A DNA stretch of 64,000 bases from F23-D06 sp045130275. GTDB lineage: Bacteria > Bacteroidota > Bacteroidia > Bacteroidales > WCHB1-69. The stretch is taken from contig JBGUPL010000121.1 in the NCBI GenBank assembly GCA_045130275.1, forward strand, positions 62,001 to 126,000, read 5' to 3'. This document shows, in pieces, positions 43,875 to 52,624 of the stretch (position 1 is the first letter of the stretch; the number at the start of each line of letters is the position of its first letter). The position numbers and the translations under genes are program-made. The notes beneath the pieces are model-generated. The model was given only the letters and a program-made list of their open reading frames with translations, was not told where the DNA came from and did not search any database.

Positions 43875-44660
43875 ATGAACATCAGAACATTTTTTGTATG
43901 CATTATTTTGAGCATAGCCTTTTGGGGCTATGCTCAAAATGTTTCTGCCCCGAAGTACAGGTATCACTACAAGATGGTGAGCATCGACTCCACCTACGAC
44001 TCGAAAGTGGATCCGAAGCTGGCCAGATATGTGGACAAAAAACATCGGCAGATGGATAAGCAGATGCGGTTGGTGGTGGCGCATAGCGAGACTGAGTTGG
44101 AGTCCTACGCACCCGAAAGCCCGCTTTCCAACTTCCTGACGGACATATTGTTGAATGAATCATCCAAGTATGCCAAAGACACCACATTCGACAACCTTGA
44201 CTTTTCTATGCTCAATTTCGGGGGTATCCGCACTTCGATGCCCGCCGGCGATGTGACTGTCGGCGACATTTACAGAATTGCCCCATTTGACAATTACCTT
44301 ACCTTCATTGTGTTGAAGGGCAGTGAATTAGAGAAAGCATTGGAGCGTTTCACGGACAAGTTCAACGCCCCATATTCCGGTGCGGTCATTATATATGAAA
44401 ACAGCCAAAAAGAATGGACTCCTTTGTTCATCGGTGTCAACGGCATACCGCTTGACGACAACCGTCTCTACAAGCTCGTCACGCTCAATTTCATTGCTGA
44501 CGGCGGCGACCATCTGTTGGAAGGCATTCAGTATGAAAAGATTGTCTATACCACCATCACCTTCCGCGACTTTCTTATTGCCGAATTAAAGGCGATGACA
44601 GCGCGTGGGGAGATGGTGAAAGGGGAAAAGGACGGACGAGCGTTTTTCCCGGAGGAATAG
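43875..44660 (+). CDS. Exported 5'-nucleotidase C-terminal domain protein, no catalytic domain
   Basis: 261 residues with a signal peptide (to WGYAQ). The mature part matches the substrate-binding C-terminal domain of UshA-type 5'-nucleotidases: ESPLSNFLTDILL, LNFGGIRTSMPAGDVTVGDIYRIAPFDNYL, then the closing GGDHLLE region. In many Bacteroidota this domain and the metallophosphatase domain are separate neighbouring genes. Here the downstream gene is a convergent receptor, so the catalytic partner is not adjacent. A perfect 15-bp hairpin (43905-43940) lies within its signal-peptide codons. Confidence 0.82.
   Translation: MNIRTFFVCIILSIAFWGYAQNVSAPKYRYHYKMVSIDSTYDSKVDPKLARYVDKKHRQMDKQMRLVVAHSETELESYAPESPLSNFLTDILLNESSKYAKDTTFDNLDFSMLNFGGIRTSMPAGDVTVGDIYRIAPFDNYLTFIVLKGSELEKALERFTDKFNAPYSGAVIIYENSQKEWTPLFIGVNGIPLDDNRLYKLVTLNFIADGGDHLLEGIQYEKIVYTTITFRDFLIAELKAMTARGEMVKGEKDGRAFFPEE
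43905..43940. promoter_or_regulatory. 15-bp perfect hairpin inside the start of a coding region
   Basis: Arms 43905-43919 and 43926-43940 are exact reverse complements around a 6-base loop (TTTTGG). The hairpin begins 30 bases after the ATG of the 5'-nucleotidase-domain gene. Such a strong stem in early codons could slow translation, act in mRNA turnover, or partly terminate transcripts coming from floA. Confidence 0.7.
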
Positions 44661-44679
44661 TATTCTCAGAAGTTTTTAA

Positions 44680-47600
44680 TTAAAATGAATACTTCACATG
44701 CAGCAGAATTTGCCATGTGGAGAGGAGATTGTTGTAGTCCGACCAGTTAGGTTGGGTGAACGTGTATTCGTTGTTTCTGTAACTGAGCAGCTCGTTGTTG
44801 TCAAGGATTTGGTAGGTACCCCATTTCCGGCAAAGCAGGTTGGCGAGGTTGTTGATATCCATACCCACATCAAGGGTCTGGCGGTGGCCGGAGATGTTGA
44901 AATAGAATTCCTGTGAGATTCTGAAGTTGATGCGGTTTATCCACGGGGCAAGAGCGCCGTTACGTTTGGAATATTCGCCTCTGTGTTTGCTCAAATAACG
45001 GTCGCTGTTAATGTATTCGTCGAAGGCTTTGCGGTTCGACTCGGAAGAGAAGGGCATTCCGGCCAGTTCTTCAGCCGTGGGGATATACATCAACTGCGAG
45101 GTGCCCAGTTCATTGGCATTGTCGATGAGATAGGAGTGTCGGGTGATGAAGTGTCCGCCGTAGAAACCCATGTTAAGGCCTTCATAGAAGAGTCCGAGTT
45201 TGGTGGCGGTATGTTCCCCTTCCTTGATGTTGTAGCCTATACCGGCGATCACGCGGTGCGGGGCCACGTATGCGGAATAGCCAAGTTCGGGAGTGTTAAA
45301 GCCGTTCACGGTGGGGGTGTTCGAGAGGGAAGAAACTTGGTCGTTCAATGCGTCGGAGACGTTCGTGGCGTAGCTGAAGGTGTAAGCGGCCATAAGGTCG
45401 AGACCGAAGCGGAATTCCTTGCTCATCTGGGCGGAGAGGGAGAAATACTGGCCGTGCAGTTTCTTCACATTGTGAAGATAGTATCCGCTCATGATTTCCC
45501 CACTTCTGTTCTGAATGTTCTCGCTGGTGTAGTGGGTGCGCGCGGCGGGCTCGCCGGGAAGTTCGATGGCGCCGTCTTCCCGATAACCAAGAACGGTGGT
45601 GTAAATTTCGTTGAGATTTAATGAATAGATTCCTTCAACAGTTGTTTTGATGCCGCCAGGAATGAGAATGTCGAGGGCGAGGGATGTTTTCCAACTCGTC
45701 GGCATCTTCAGGTTTTTAGCCAGAATGGTGGCGTTGGTCGGGGCGGGCAGCCCTTGACGGCTGTAGTTGTGCCCGAAATAGAGGCTGTTGATGATGTCTG
45801 TTCGGTTTTCGTTGAATTCCACCACATTGGCCATGGTGTGGCTGTTGGCGATGTATTGGTATTGCAGGCAGTTGGCGTTGCCGATGGCACTGATGAGCCA
45901 AACATTGGGAATGCGACCGGTGAAAAGTCCCGTTCCTCCACGGAGGATGAGCTGGCGTTTGTGGGTGATATCCCAGTTGAACCCGACACGGGGCGAGAAG
46001 TGAAGGTCAAATTCGGGATGGTCGGCTGTGCTGAGGCCGCCGAAGGAACTGTAGGGATGCGCGGAAGCAATCTGGTCGAATTCAGCGTTTCTGTTGTCAT
46101 GCAGGAAGCGGATGAAGGGTACTTCCAGACGCAGGCCCGCTGTGAGTTTGAAGAATTTGCTGAAGAGTATTTCGTCTTGCGCATAGAGGGAGATTTGAGT
46201 ATGATTGAAAGTGGGGAAGACTTGTTTGTCCGGGGTCTCGGTGTTGGCGTGGGTAATCATGAACATTGACGGGCCGGCGCCTTCCGTGCCATTGACGTCG
46301 TTTACGAACGACTGCCATGAATCATAGACGTACCAGCCGGCACCACCCTGCATAAAACCGTTCTTGATGTTGTTCCATTCGAGTTGCAAACCAGCGAGGA
46401 TGGAGTGGATGCCTGTCTTGTAGGAGAACTCGTCGGTGGCGGAAAGGGTGTTGACACGGCGCATGTTGCCGTAAGTGAACGGGTCGGGACCGAAGGTGGT
46501 GAAGAAGGCCATCTGCGTGGGGTCGTTTATGTCGGTCGGCTCCAGAATATCCACAGTCGGGAATTCACCGCCAAAGAAGGCGCGCGGTTCATTCTGTAAC
46601 GACCAGGCGAGACGGACTACGTTGTCACTTTTCCCGTCCTGCAGTCGCGTATTCAGTTCGGCGGCCACAGTCGTGAAATCCAAGACCTGGTTGTAACGCA
46701 CCGATTCGAACGGCAGCGCATATTGTGAAGTTCGTCCGGCATTGTAGCGGTTCACCGTGTACGTGCCGCTATTGGTGGTGATCTCGATGTTGTCGCCACT
46801 CAGCGGACTCATAGAGGAAGATCCAGACTGAGGCTCGCTGACGTGGGAGTGGCTAACTCTGACGTTGAAAAAGTTGTAGTCGTTGATGCGCCAGTCTAAA
46901 CGGGCGAAAAGTTTGTAGTCCGGGGTCTTTATCGTGTAGTTCTGATAGCGGCCGGGGTCATATCCGAATTTGTCGATCAGGAACTGCCGGATCCCGTCCA
47001 TCTCCGACACGGTCGGTCGGGCGTATCCGGTGGCGCCGCCATAGGCATAACTCTCGTCTGGACGGGCCTGGATGCTGGAACCCGCGGCATTGTCCACGAT
47101 ATATTCCCCGTTGAGGAAAAGGAAGAGCTTGTTCTTGATCAGCGGGCCGCCCACAGTGAATCCCGTAGTGTTATTCAGGGTCTTGGAACTGGTCAAGTTG
47201 TAGTCGCCGACCTTTTGCCCCTGCAATGCGCTGGCGGTGAAATAATCATAGACTGACCCTCTCCATTCGTTGGTGCCCTGCTTGGTGGTCATGTTGATGG
47301 AACTTCCCTGAAATCCGCTGTGGCGGACATTGAAAGGGGTGATGTTGACATCCAGCCGGTTGATGGCTTCCAATGAAATGGGGGTGCCTCCCGCAGGCAG
47401 GCTTGACCCGATGCCAAAGGTGTTGTTGAAGCTGGCACCGTCCACGCTGACCACCGAACTGCGGTAGTTGCCGCCGCCGACGGAGAAACCATCGCCGGTG
47501 CTGATGCTTTGAGGCGTGAGCCTCAGTATGTCATTCAATTTGCGATCCACATTGGGTACTAGCTCCATCGTATGGGGACCGAGATGTACACCTGCTCCTG

Positions 47601-48039
47601 AACGGTTGACATTCATTTTGGAGCCATTGTCAGACACTGTTACCTCCTCCAGACGAATGGAAGCGGGGGAGAGTTCTACATCCACGACAACCGCCTCTCC
47701 TAACGGAGCTTCTATGTCTTTGATAATCAAAGTATTATAGTTCTGCCGTTCCACTCGCATGGTGTAGGGGCCGCCTGCTATAATGTCGTTGATCACATAA
47801 TTGCCTCTGTTATTGGTGATGGCATAATATGAGATGCCGCTCTGATCGTGCACAACAGTCACTATGGCAGTGGATATCGGTTGGCTACCGTCGCTCACGT
47901 TTCCGATAATGTTGGAAGTGGTGATCTGAGCGAAGGCAGGAATGACTGTGGCGATGCAAAGGATCACGGTCATTGTGAAAATCAAAAGGGCATTGGATGC
48001 ACTTTTATGATTTTGAAGCAAAGGTGTAGATTGTTTCAT
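44680..48039 (-). CDS. TonB-dependent receptor, Oar-like
   Basis: Outer-membrane receptor/transporter of 1119 residues from ATG 48039; a TTG two codons upstream is not preferred. Signal peptide (to about 38), carboxypeptidase-regulatory-like beta-sandwich (about 42-125, IIGNVSDGSQPISTAIVTV), plug domain (about 130-235, including LRLTPQSISTGDGFSVGGG), then a large barrel ending in an aromatic strand (WQILLHVKYSF). The Oar-like layout is often linked to export or binding of proteins or peptides. No SusD partner is present, so glycan uptake of the Sus type is unlikely. Confidence 0.88.
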   Translation of the reverse strand: MKQSTPLLQNHKSASNALLIFTMTVILCIATVIPAFAQITTSNIIGNVSDGSQPISTAIVTVVHDQSGISYYAITNNRGNYVINDIIAGGPYTMRVERQNYNTLIIKDIEAPLGEAVVVDVELSPASIRLEEVTVSDNGSKMNVNRSGAGVHLGPHTMELVPNVDRKLNDILRLTPQSISTGDGFSVGGGNYRSSVVSVDGASFNNTFGIGSSLPAGGTPISLEAINRLDVNITPFNVRHSGFQGSSINMTTKQGTNEWRGSVYDYFTASALQGQKVGDYNLTSSKTLNNTTGFTVGGPLIKNKLFLFLNGEYIVDNAAGSSIQARPDESYAYGGATGYARPTVSEMDGIRQFLIDKFGYDPGRYQNYTIKTPDYKLFARLDWRINDYNFFNVRVSHSHVSEPQSGSSSMSPLSGDNIEITTNSGTYTVNRYNAGRTSQYALPFESVRYNQVLDFTTVAAELNTRLQDGKSDNVVRLAWSLQNEPRAFFGGEFPTVDILEPTDINDPTQMAFFTTFGPDPFTYGNMRRVNTLSATDEFSYKTGIHSILAGLQLEWNNIKNGFMQGGAGWYVYDSWQSFVNDVNGTEGAGPSMFMITHANTETPDKQVFPTFNHTQISLYAQDEILFSKFFKLTAGLRLEVPFIRFLHDNRNAEFDQIASAHPYSSFGGLSTADHPEFDLHFSPRVGFNWDITHKRQLILRGGTGLFTGRIPNVWLISAIGNANCLQYQYIANSHTMANVVEFNENRTDIINSLYFGHNYSRQGLPAPTNATILAKNLKMPTSWKTSLALDILIPGGIKTTVEGIYSLNLNEIYTTVLGYREDGAIELPGEPAARTHYTSENIQNRSGEIMSGYYLHNVKKLHGQYFSLSAQMSKEFRFGLDLMAAYTFSYATNVSDALNDQVSSLSNTPTVNGFNTPELGYSAYVAPHRVIAGIGYNIKEGEHTATKLGLFYEGLNMGFYGGHFITRHSYLIDNANELGTSQLMYIPTAEELAGMPFSSESNRKAFDEYINSDRYLSKHRGEYSKRNGALAPWINRINFRISQEFYFNISGHRQTLDVGMDINNLANLLCRKWGTYQILDNNELLSYRNNEYTFTQPNWSDYNNLLSTWQILLHVKYSF

Positions 48040-48128
48040 AAGCAAGAATCATTTATGAAAAAACGAACAGATAATCTTCAAAGTGACGATTATTTTGTCG
48101 TGATAAATCTTGAGGTTATTTTACCGCA

Positions 48129-49547
48129 TCACTTGTTGCCGCGCGACCGGATGATGCTGCCCGTCTTGGCCTTACCGACGCGGATCATATCCAGAATCGG
48201 ACGGTTGGAGGGACAGATGAACGAACAGGAACCGCATTCGATACAGTTCATGATGCCATATTTCTCCGTGTCGTCCCAGCGTTTCAAGTCGGTGAAGGTG
48301 TGCAGCATGTAGGGTTCAAGTCCCATCGGGCAGACGCTTACGCACTTGCCGCAGCGCAGGCAGGGGTGCACTTCGCCGCGCACGCTCTCCGCATCGTTCA
48401 TGAACAGGAGGCTCGACATGCCTTTGGCGGTGTAGGCGCCGAGGTTGGCGATAGCCTTGCCCATCATCGGTCCGCCGGAGATGATCTTGCCGGTGTCCTC
48501 GGGGATGCCCACCGACTGCAGCACGCTCAGGATCGGGGTGCCGATGCGCAGGCGGTAGTTCTTGCACTGGTCGGGACGCAGCGAGCGGCCGGAGACGGTC
48601 GTGTAGGTTTGCACGATCGGTTTGTTCTTCTGCACAGCCAGGTAAATGGTGTACATTGTGGTGATGTTGTTGACGATGCAGCCCACGGATATCGGCAGTG
48701 CGCCATTGGGGACACTTCTGCCGGTGATAGCTTTGATCAGTTGTTTTTCAGCGCCTTGCGGATATTTGATGTTCAGCGGTTGCACCTCGATGTTGGGGTA
48801 ACGTTTGGCCGTTTCCATCAGTTTGGCGATGGCGCGGGGCTTGTTCTCCTCGATGCCGATGATGGCCTTCGGGGCGCCTGACGCGATGAGCGCGATCTCA
48901 ATGCCGATCATGCACTGCTCGCAACGCTCCAGAATGACGCGGTTGTCGGTGGAAATATAGGGCTCGCACTCGGCGGCGTTGATGATCAGGTATTCGCACT
49001 TCTGGTCAGGTTTCAACATGTATTTGATGTGGGTCGGGAAACAGGCTCCGCCCAGACCCACGATGCCGCGGTCTTTCATGCGCTCGATGATTTCCTCTTT
49101 AGTCTTGAGCTTGATGTCGTGGATGATGTCCAGCGAGGTGTCGATGCTCTCGTCCCATTCGTCGCCTTCGCGTTTGATGACCACGGCAGGCTTCTTGTAG
49201 CCTGTGATGTCGGCCACCTGGTCGATTTTGACAACGGTGCCGGAAATGGGGGCGTGGATGTTGGCGCAGACAAACGATTCTGCCTTACCGATGAGCTGTC
49301 CAACCTTCACCTTGTCGCCTTTTTGCACGACGGGTGTGGCGGGGGCGCCGAGGTGTTGGGTCATATAGACGACCGCCTCGTCGGGCAGCGGGAAAGTCTC
49401 CACAGGTGCGGAGTGCGCGAACTTGTTGGCGTCGGGGTGGACACCACCCATGTGGAAAGTCTTGCGGTTCAGCTTTTTGATCTGCTTGGCGCTTTCTTTG
49501 ATGTTGTCTTCTATTCTTTGCTCTATAGATGCGACTGTATTTTCCAT
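48129..49547 (-). CDS. rnfC: Rnf complex subunit C
   Basis: Peripheral NADH-side subunit of the Rnf ferredoxin:NAD+ oxidoreductase, an ion-pumping complex of anaerobes. 472 residues. The N-terminal RnfC barrel region (GGVHPDANKFAHSAP), flavin/NAD-binding part with GIVGLGGACFPTHIK near residue 155, SLBB-like region, and two [4Fe-4S] motifs (CLRCGKCVSVCP near 397 and CIECGSCSFICP near 436) are intact. rnfB lies upstream with a 103-base gap. The expected rnfD, G, E and A genes do not follow; the next gene is a receptor. Confidence 0.95.
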   Translation of the reverse strand: MENTVASIEQRIEDNIKESAKQIKKLNRKTFHMGGVHPDANKFAHSAPVETFPLPDEAVVYMTQHLGAPATPVVQKGDKVKVGQLIGKAESFVCANIHAPISGTVVKIDQVADITGYKKPAVVIKREGDEWDESIDTSLDIIHDIKLKTKEEIIERMKDRGIVGLGGACFPTHIKYMLKPDQKCEYLIINAAECEPYISTDNRVILERCEQCMIGIEIALIASGAPKAIIGIEENKPRAIAKLMETAKRYPNIEVQPLNIKYPQGAEKQLIKAITGRSVPNGALPISVGCIVNNITTMYTIYLAVQKNKPIVQTYTTVSGRSLRPDQCKNYRLRIGTPILSVLQSVGIPEDTGKIISGGPMMGKAIANLGAYTAKGMSSLLFMNDAESVRGEVHPCLRCGKCVSVCPMGLEPYMLHTFTDLKRWDDTEKYGIMNCIECGSCSFICPSNRPILDMIRVGKAKTGSIIRSRGNK

Positions 49548-49575
49548 TTACTTTGACTTTTGACTTTGACTGTTT

Positions 49576-49650
49576 CCCCGGCACTTCGGCTGCGCCTTGT
49601 GCCGGTAACGAGCTTTTGCCCTTGCCGGGGCTGCTCAATGAATATTTTTA
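49576..49650 (-). repeat. Two-hairpin intergenic element, copy 3 (rnfB-rnfC spacer)
   Basis: On the minus strand it begins next to the rnfB stop (49651-49653). It has an AT-rich lead, TTGAGCAG, a GC-rich stem (GGGC 49628-49631 with GCCC 49618-49621), AAAAGCTCGTTA, then a perfect 7-bp stem CCGGCAC/GTGCCGG (49578-49584 with 49599-49605). A short CTTTGAC-type array (49550-49572) separates it from the rnfC start. Confidence 0.75.
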
Positions 49651-50526
49651 TTACGCTTGGGCGGGTTCGGCCACAGGTTCTGCCACTGCTTCGGGCTTCG
49701 GGGCCTCTTTCTTGGGCGGGAAGCCGACGGTGAGGATGGCGCCGGACGGGCATTCATCGACGCACTTGCGGCATGCCTTGCATTTGTGGTAGTCGATGTA
49801 GGCGAGGTTGTTCTCCACGGTGATAGCCTCGAAGGGGCACACTTTGGCGCACTTGCCGCAGCCGATGCAGGCCGAGGAGCAGTTCTTCTTGGCCACTGCG
49901 CCTTTCTCCTTGTTGTTGCAGGCCACATAGACACGGCGGTGGTTCTTGCCCTTGTCGCGGATTTCGAGAACCCCGCGCGGGCAGGCGTTGGCGCAGGCCT
50001 TGCATCCCACACAAAGCTCTTCGACGACTTCGGGAAGGTGTGTCTCGGGGTTGAGGTGGATGGCGTCGAACTGGCAGGCATTCACACAGTCGCCGCAGCC
50101 CAGACAGCCGAAGGGGCAGGCTTTCTCGCCGGCAAACAGCGAGTTGGCGAAGGCACAGGTGAGTGCGGAGTCGTAAAACGACTTCATGGGGGCATGCTCG
50201 CAAGTGCCGTTGCAGCGCACCACAGAGACCTGCGGCTCGTGCTCGACAGCGTTAAGGTGCATGATTTCAGCGATTTTCGCGGTGTCGCTGCCGGGACAAT
50301 AGGCCACATTGAGGTCGTTGTTTTTCACGATTGCCTCTGCCATGGCGCGGCAGCCGGCAAAACCGCATCCGCCGCAGTTGGCGTTCGGCAGACACGCTTG
50401 TACCAAATCGATGCGCGGATCTTCTTCCACATGGAAAAATTTCGACACAAAATACAAAATCACAGCGGCGATAAGACCCGTAAGTCCCACTGTCACAGCT
50501 GCATACAGAATGGTTGTTGTTGCCAT
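49651..50526 (-). CDS. rnfB: Rnf complex subunit B
   Basis: Ferredoxin-interacting subunit. 291 residues. One TM (about 8-28). The 4Fe-4S domain has Cys45, Cys51, Cys54 and Cys59 (CLPNANCGGCGFAGC). Several ferredoxin-like CxxCxxCxxxC motifs follow (CLGCGDCVNACQ, CVGCKACANACP, CIGCGKCAKVCP, CRKCVDECP). This gives one more cluster set than the simplest RnfB and fits the anaerobe-type protein. The C-terminal tail is Ala/Pro/Glu-rich. Its own -7 box lies upstream, divergent from the 50688 gene. Confidence 0.95.
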   Translation of the reverse strand: MATTTILYAAVTVGLTGLIAAVILYFVSKFFHVEEDPRIDLVQACLPNANCGGCGFAGCRAMAEAIVKNNDLNVAYCPGSDTAKIAEIMHLNAVEHEPQVSVVRCNGTCEHAPMKSFYDSALTCAFANSLFAGEKACPFGCLGCGDCVNACQFDAIHLNPETHLPEVVEELCVGCKACANACPRGVLEIRDKGKNHRRVYVACNNKEKGAVAKKNCSSACIGCGKCAKVCPFEAITVENNLAYIDYHKCKACRKCVDECPSGAILTVGFPPKKEAPKPEAVAEPVAEPAQA

Positions 50527-50549
50527 AAGCTCGTTGTTTTTTCAAACTG

Positions 50550-50603
50550 CAAAGGTAAGAAAATTTCTTATATGTTTTGATGGAATTAAAAATACTATCT
50601 TTG
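50550..50603. promoter_or_regulatory. Divergent -7 boxes, rnfB and the gene at 50688
   Basis: TACCTTTG on the minus strand (50550-50557) serves rnfB. TATCTTTG on the plus strand (50596-50603), with TTTG at 50576-50579, serves the 50688-52570 pair and implies an 84-base leader. Confidence 0.6.
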
Positions 50604-50687
50604 CGGCCCGAAAAAATTACTTAAATCATAGACTCAAAGGCCTCCTTTTTTGAGCATTTTTTATATTTATAAACTCTAATAATTATT

Positions 50688-51509
50688 ATGAGAATCAATT
50701 ATTTATTCCAAAAATCATTGCTGCTGTTGGCTTTGATTGCCTTGTGTGGGGGAGCATTTGCCCAAAGCACGCAAGCGTATGGAGCAGAGCGCAACAAGTT
50801 CTGGATTGACCTCAATGCGGGCATCGGCAGCACCACCTGCTTCGACGAGAGCGTCATCCCGTTCCATTACCGAGGGTTCCACAACACGGAGCAGATTGGT
50901 TTCACCGACGAGTGGAAACGTTGCCATATCCAGCTCCTCGGGTCGCGCTATAAAACCAAGTTGCCCACGGTAGGCGGAAACTCCAGCTGCTATTCCGTGA
51001 AATTGGAGTTCCTCTACAGTTGCTTGAACCCGACGGTCAGACGGTGGCATTTCTGGAGCGGCGTTTCCACGAACAACATTCTGGAATGGAAGAGAATGGA
51101 AGAGCTCCAGAACGCATCCCTCACGCTCTCTTTCTTCCACGAACTCATTGCGGAGGAGTTGGTGCAGTGTGATTTCGCTTACGACAAGAAAGACGCCACG
51201 CATCCCTGGTTGTCCGCCTTCTTCCGGCTCTCCCTGCCGCTGTACACCATTGCTTCCCGCCCCGATTTCGCCTACGTGGTGGACCCCCTGAACAACACTT
51301 TCAACCTTCTGTTCGGTGCTAACGGACCGGTATTCAAGTTCTTGCCCGGCTGCACCACCGACATCGGATTCAACCTGAACCTCCGGAACGGCAACGTCAT
51401 CGGCCTCTCCTACGCCTGGGACTATCTCACGACAGGCAAGAAAGGGTATTATCGCTATGACAACGCTTTCCACACCGTCAAATTATCCTTCATGTTCAAA
51501 ATCCAATAA
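50688..51509 (+). CDS. Exported protein of unknown function, probable small outer-membrane barrel
   Basis: 273 residues with a signal peptide (to GAFAQ). The mature sequence starts with a typical barrel strand (KFWIDLNAGIGSTTC), has alternating aromatic strands throughout, and ends LSFMFKIQ. I recognise no family. The S41 peptidase gene starts within its stop codon (TAATG), so the two are coupled and probably work together at the outer membrane. Confidence 0.6.
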   Translation: MRINYLFQKSLLLLALIALCGGAFAQSTQAYGAERNKFWIDLNAGIGSTTCFDESVIPFHYRGFHNTEQIGFTDEWKRCHIQLLGSRYKTKLPTVGGNSSCYSVKLEFLYSCLNPTVRRWHFWSGVSTNNILEWKRMEELQNASLTLSFFHELIAEELVQCDFAYDKKDATHPWLSAFFRLSLPLYTIASRPDFAYVVDPLNNTFNLLFGANGPVFKFLPGCTTDIGFNLNLRNGNVIGLSYAWDYLTTGKKGYYRYDNAFHTVKLSFMFKIQ

Positions 51510-52570
51510 TGAAGACTATGAAAAAGATCAATACAATCATACTGATATGCCTCACAGCCATTGCTTTCACCTCCTGTGAGCGCGCCTTCATGAAACCGGA
51601 CGAGAGTGACGACCCGGTCAACGTGTTCGAATATCTTTGGAACAGGGTTGACCAGCTGTACACCTATTTTGACGTTAAAGGGGTCGATTGGGATTCCGTT
51701 CATGCGGTCTATCGTCCGATGGTCTATGACGGGATGTCCGATGACAGTCTCTTCAGTGTTTGTGCGGCCATGCTCAACACGCTTCGCGACGGTCACACCA
51801 ATCTCTTCAGTGATTTCGACGTTATGCGCAGCGATACCATCTCCTATTGGATGAGCGAGTACAATTGTTACGATCCGGATGTGGTCTTGCAGCACTATCT
51901 GACCCTGGCTTTTCACCAGACCGGCTCCATCAAGCACAATGCCATCCGTAACGGCAAGGTGGCTTACCTCCGCTATTCCTCCTTCTCGTCAACAATCACG
52001 GAAGAGGATCTGAAGTATATCATGGAGCGCTATAAGGATTGTGACGGCCTTATTCTCGACCTCCGGCAGAACGGCGGCGGCAGTATGTCGAACATGCACC
52101 TTTTGGTCAGCCTGTTCGACTGCCACGAGCAGCCGCTCTACACGATGCAGCGCAAGGCGGGTCCCGCCCACAACGACTTCACTGCGCCGCAGACTTGTTT
52201 CGCCCCCTCCTCCAGCTGTCTGGAGAAGCCCTATACCAAGCCGGTGGCGGTGCTCATCGATCGCGGCTCTTTCAGCGCAACCTCCCACTTTGCGATCTGC
52301 GCCCAAGCATTCGACAATCTGAAAACCTTCGGCGACTATTCCGGTGGCGGCCTGGGTCTGCCCAACGGCGGCCTGCTGCCCAACGGCTGGATTTACCGTT
52401 TCAGTTGTTCCCGCTCCATCGCCCTTGACGGCGGCAACTACGAGAACGGTGTTCCGCCCGATGTGCGTGTGCTCCTCGACCCCGCGGCCGTGGCCCAGGG
52501 CAAGGACAACATCATCGAAACCGCGGCCGACTGGATCCAAACCGGCGGCAGTCCGATTGCAACACGATAA
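51509..52570 (+). CDS. S41 family peptidase lipoprotein
   Basis: 353 residues. Lipobox AFTSC places it on a membrane, most likely the outer membrane. An N-terminal helical region (about 30-110) with RDGHTNL leads into the tail-specific protease core (about 150-330): LILDLRQNGGG, then the serine motif VLIDRGSFSATSHFA, and GGGLGLPNGGLLPNGW. No PDZ domain is evident. This type is common in Bacteroidota with unknown targets. ATG 51509 overlaps the previous stop. Confidence 0.85.
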   Translation: MKTMKKINTIILICLTAIAFTSCERAFMKPDESDDPVNVFEYLWNRVDQLYTYFDVKGVDWDSVHAVYRPMVYDGMSDDSLFSVCAAMLNTLRDGHTNLFSDFDVMRSDTISYWMSEYNCYDPDVVLQHYLTLAFHQTGSIKHNAIRNGKVAYLRYSSFSSTITEEDLKYIMERYKDCDGLILDLRQNGGGSMSNMHLLVSLFDCHEQPLYTMQRKAGPAHNDFTAPQTCFAPSSSCLEKPYTKPVAVLIDRGSFSATSHFAICAQAFDNLKTFGDYSGGGLGLPNGGLLPNGWIYRFSCSRSIALDGGNYENGVPPDVRVLLDPAAVAQGKDNIIETAADWIQTGGSPIATR

Positions 52571-52575
52571 AACGA

Positions 52576-52606
52576 AAAAGAGTTTCCGATTGGAAACTCT
52601 TTTTTG
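52576..52606. terminator. Bidirectional terminator between convergent genes
   Basis: A 12-bp stem (52576-52587 with 52592-52603) has a GATT loop and runs of A and T at its two ends. It serves both the S41 peptidase gene and the convergent receptor gene. Confidence 0.85.
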
Positions 52607-52624
52607 TTGTCTTAAGACTTTTTC

